Source: Saprospiraceae bacterium (GTDB taxonomy: Bacteria > Bacteroidota > Bacteroidia > Chitinophagales > Saprospiraceae). From it: a stretch of 64,000 bases of DNA. Below are positions 62,101-64,000 of the stretch, one piece after another. The position numbers were made by a program, and so were the translations under genes. The stretch spans positions 1 to 64,000 of the forward strand of contig JALSGS010000034.1 in assembly GCA_026982695.1 (NCBI GenBank), given 5' to 3'. Numbering within the stretch: the stretch's first letter is position 1; each line of letters opens with the position of its first letter. The notes beneath the pieces were generated by a model. That model did no database searches, was not told the origin of the DNA, and saw only the letters and a list, made by a program, of their open reading frames with translations.

Positions 62101-63300
62101 CTAAGCAAAAAAAGCAATCAAAAAAGTGAGCACCGTAAGTATGAAGCCCACCATAAACACATTGTAGGATATGGACAGATATCGGTACTTCTGATCGAGC
62201 ACTCGCCCTAAATGGTACAGATCACGCACCATATTTCCATATAGCAATTCTCCATGGCGTAGCACTGAGTCCATCATTCGCTCAAACTCGCATTCCTCCA
62301 ATGAGGCAAAGTTGCCAAAAAATATCAGATGCCGTTTGAGCTCGTCAGGACTTACAGACTTTTCAGCCAAACGCGTCACTTTAGGCCTAGCCGAAAGGAT
62401 GGCGAAAGTAAGTGAGACAAGCCCTGTCACTAAAAATATGACTGCTGGCATCAACACCATAGGATTAGTCTCTGTAATATTTCGATAGCTAAGCACCGAT
62501 ATGATGATCGATATTAGAATCGCATTGACACTGATCATAATATGTGCCTTATTGTCGGCAATAGCACTGAGGTTGATCTGCGTGCGATATGCACTGCGCA
62601 GGTAAGTCTGCACCGCACTATTGGGCACATTGCGTTCAATTCCTTGAAATAGTTGATCAGCATGCGCTTGTACGGGAGGCTCGTATTTATCGCGTGCAAT
62701 GCGGCTTTTCAATACCTGAATGCGATGAGCCACTTCATCAGCAAAGAGCTGATGACCCGACGCCGTGTACCAGCGTACTTCCATGAGCTCTTGCCACAAT
62801 TGCTGGCGCCACACATGTGGCGGTACTGAAGCATTAGTCATCAGCTCGTATTCCGCCAGCCGCCATGCACTGCGCGTTTTAAACTCCCCATTGGCACAGT
62901 ATAATGCCTGAAGTGCATCGGCAAAGACGCGAACTGCTGCAGGTGCATTTATCTCAGGATAACGCTGCTGCCTTAGGCACTGGTGCACAAGCGGAAGCCG
63001 CATAGATGCTTCCTTTTCCAAAGCCTCCAAGGCCTGCTCACTGGCGTTTATCCCTTCAGGATAATCGATAGCGTAGCCCGTAAAAACAAGCCACGCAGCA
63101 ACCACCACTGCGCGCTGATGCGCATCAGTCAACTGTTCAGCTACCGCCAACCGCTCGACCAAAGTGACCAACTCAGCACTCCGTTGATAATTGTGGAAAA
63201 GCAAACGGCTATCTCCATGGCGAATAAACCACGCTAAAGCAAAGCGCTGAGCAAGCTGCGGAGCACTATCAGGTGTAACTGGCAAATGACGGTTTTGCAT
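62101..63300 (-). CDS. Degenerate HD-domain protein with C-terminal Pycsar-effector-type membrane domain
   Basis: About 399 residues. N-terminal helical part aligns with an HD phosphohydrolase (LLFHNYQRSAELVTLVERLA, AAWLVFTGYAIDY), but the key HD pair is Val-Phe (AAWLVFTGY) and the HNxxH second His is Ser, so metal binding is probably lost. The C-terminal 160 residues match the Pycsar-effector (PycTM, DUF5706-type) domain: TQINLSAIADNKAHIMISVNAILISI, two more membrane helices, and a cytosolic loop. This domain can be a cyclic-UMP-sensing effector. No cyclase is adjacent, so a housekeeping or orphan role is equally possible. The start at 63300 was chosen. Confidence 0.72.
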   Translation of the reverse strand: MQNRHLPVTPDSAPQLAQRFALAWFIRHGDSRLLFHNYQRSAELVTLVERLAVAEQLTDAHQRAVVVAAWLVFTGYAIDYPEGINASEQALEALEKEASMRLPLVHQCLRQQRYPEINAPAAVRVFADALQALYCANGEFKTRSAWRLAEYELMTNASVPPHVWRQQLWQELMEVRWYTASGHQLFADEVAHRIQVLKSRIARDKYEPPVQAHADQLFQGIERNVPNSAVQTYLRSAYRTQINLSAIADNKAHIMISVNAILISIIISVLSYRNITETNPMVLMPAVIFLVTGLVSLTFAILSARPKVTRLAEKSVSPDELKRHLIFFGNFASLEECEFERMMDSVLRHGELLYGNMVRDLYHLGRVLDQKYRYLSISYNVFMVGFILTVLTFLIAFFA

Positions 63301-63506
63301 GGATTCGGTATCAAAGATGCAAGAAGCACTACAACAAAGAATGTGCTTTTTACTCGAAAAAAACAAAATCCCTGTAAAAAATGATTACCTTTACCATCAT
63401 GCAAGCCTTCGCATTTCTAGCTGCACATACCTGAAGTGCATTAATCTGGATACCCAGCTACTTAAAACCTAAGTCAATTTGTTCACTCTTTTCACATTTA
63501 TTTATT

Positions 63507-64000
63507 ATGGGTACTCATCTTATGGATTTCCTACAGCAGCAATTGTTGCAAAACGACCAATTGGTTGATTCAATAAGGCAGCAACTTGGCGGTGTAGAAA
63601 AAGAACAAGCCACTACTGCTGCTCAAACAGCGCTGACGGCCTTAGTCACTACCTTGGCCAAAAATGCTCAACAACCCGAACAAGCTCAAAATATGCTCCG
63701 TGCTATTGATCGCGATCATGATGGTAGCCTTTTGGACTATGCCCAAGAATTCCTCTCTGGCCAGTTCCAACCCGAAAACCCCAAATCCACAGATGGTGCA
63801 GGTATCCTCCGTCATTTGCTAGGCAAACGACAAGACGCCATTGCACAAGTTGTGGCACAAACCAGCGGAATTTCTCTCGAGCAAGGATCTTCTTTACTGA
63901 AAATGCTGGCCCCACTTGTAATGGGTGCCGTAGGCAAAGTACGACGAGAATCAGGCCTTGGCTTAGACGATATAGTACAAATGCTTTCTGGCTCAGTTCA
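63507..64000 (+). CDS. DUF937 family protein (C-terminus outside window)
   Basis: The first 164 codons of a DUF937-type protein: MGTHLMDFLQQQLLQNDQLVDSI, GGVEKEQATTAAQTALTALVTTLA and the tandem four-helix pattern (GILRHLLGKRQDAIAQVVAQTSGISLEQGSSLLKMLAPLVMGAVGK). An acidic loop DRDHDGSLLDYAQEF resembles an EF-hand-like calcium loop and is usual in the family. Function unknown. The right end is cut by the window edge. The upstream gap of about 200 bases has no recognised element. Confidence 0.85.
   Translation, partial: MGTHLMDFLQQQLLQNDQLVDSIRQQLGGVEKEQATTAAQTALTALVTTLAKNAQQPEQAQNMLRAIDRDHDGSLLDYAQEFLSGQFQPENPKSTDGAGILRHLLGKRQDAIAQVVAQTSGISLEQGSSLLKMLAPLVMGAVGKVRRESGLGLDDIVQMLSGSV

Noticed and set aside
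62101-63300. Complete Pycsar anti-phage system
   Set aside because: No uridylate or cytidylate cyclase gene is adjacent in the window; only the effector-like membrane domain is present.
1-64000. tRNA, rRNA, CRISPR or insertion sequences
   Set aside because: No cloverleaf, direct-repeat array, transposase or terminal inverted repeats were recognised by reading; a tRNAscan or Infernal run could still find a missed RNA.

Overview
The window looks like a chromosomal segment of a Bacteroidota bacterium, perhaps of the Saprospiria group (the class-level placement is a guess). Supporting signs: five secreted proteins end in type IX secretion (T9SS) sorting domains; there is a SusC-like TonB receptor with a DUF4249 lipoprotein, a DksA-like protein without zinc cysteines, and a GNAT-type acetyltransferase in front of argG. 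Several promoters fit the Bacteroidota pattern TTTG-N19-TAnnTTTG. Gene starts lack strong Shine-Dalgarno sequences. No rRNA, tRNA, CRISPR array, transposase or phage gene was seen. Gene density is high and the content is mostly core or surface-related.

Layout. 1-1762: an arginine biosynthesis operon on the minus strand (argG runs off the left edge, preceded by a GNAT acetyltransferase). It is headed by a 27-codon arginine-rich leader peptide, a terminator-like hairpin and a good promoter, which together look like an attenuator. 1822-4990: a degenerate M48 lipoprotein and an EF-G paralogue lacking the catalytic histidine. 5262-9135: class IV aminotransferase, phosphopantetheinyl transferase, a broken cutC, then rpoN in opposite orientation. 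9389-14039: T9SS subtilase, ACMSD and a long-chain acyl-CoA ligase. 14261-19464: YbaB, a LamG protein with a gliding-type C-terminus, a decayed histidine kinase, YhhN, an acyltransferase and a secreted CxxCH protein. 19476-28273: two small lipoproteins and two large paralogous secreted metalloproteases, with a lipoprotein-type RidA between them. 28551-29979: TatA and a 2-oxoglutarate/Fe(II) oxygenase.

30231-43398 is a ten-gene minus-strand exopolysaccharide operon: export lipoprotein, Wzc-like chain-length/kinase protein, flippase, three GT4-type glycosyltransferases, polymerase/ligase, hexapeptide acyltransferase and two kinase-fold proteins. A sigma-54 response regulator (43708-45093) diverges from it.

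45225-64000: hydrolase-OsmC fusion, recJ, TonB receptor plus DUF4249 lipoprotein, tsaB, two tandem ArsR-type regulators with an operator-like repeat, lspA, dksA-like, a TPR protein, two GH73 glucosaminidases, pdxA, rsmA, an outer-membrane barrel, a degenerate HD/Pycsar-effector-type membrane protein and a DUF937 protein cut by the right edge.

The strongest candidate for something undescribed is the arginine leader/attenuator. Next come the kinase-fold pair in the polysaccharide operon, the tandem ArsR module and the HD-less Pycsar-effector protein.
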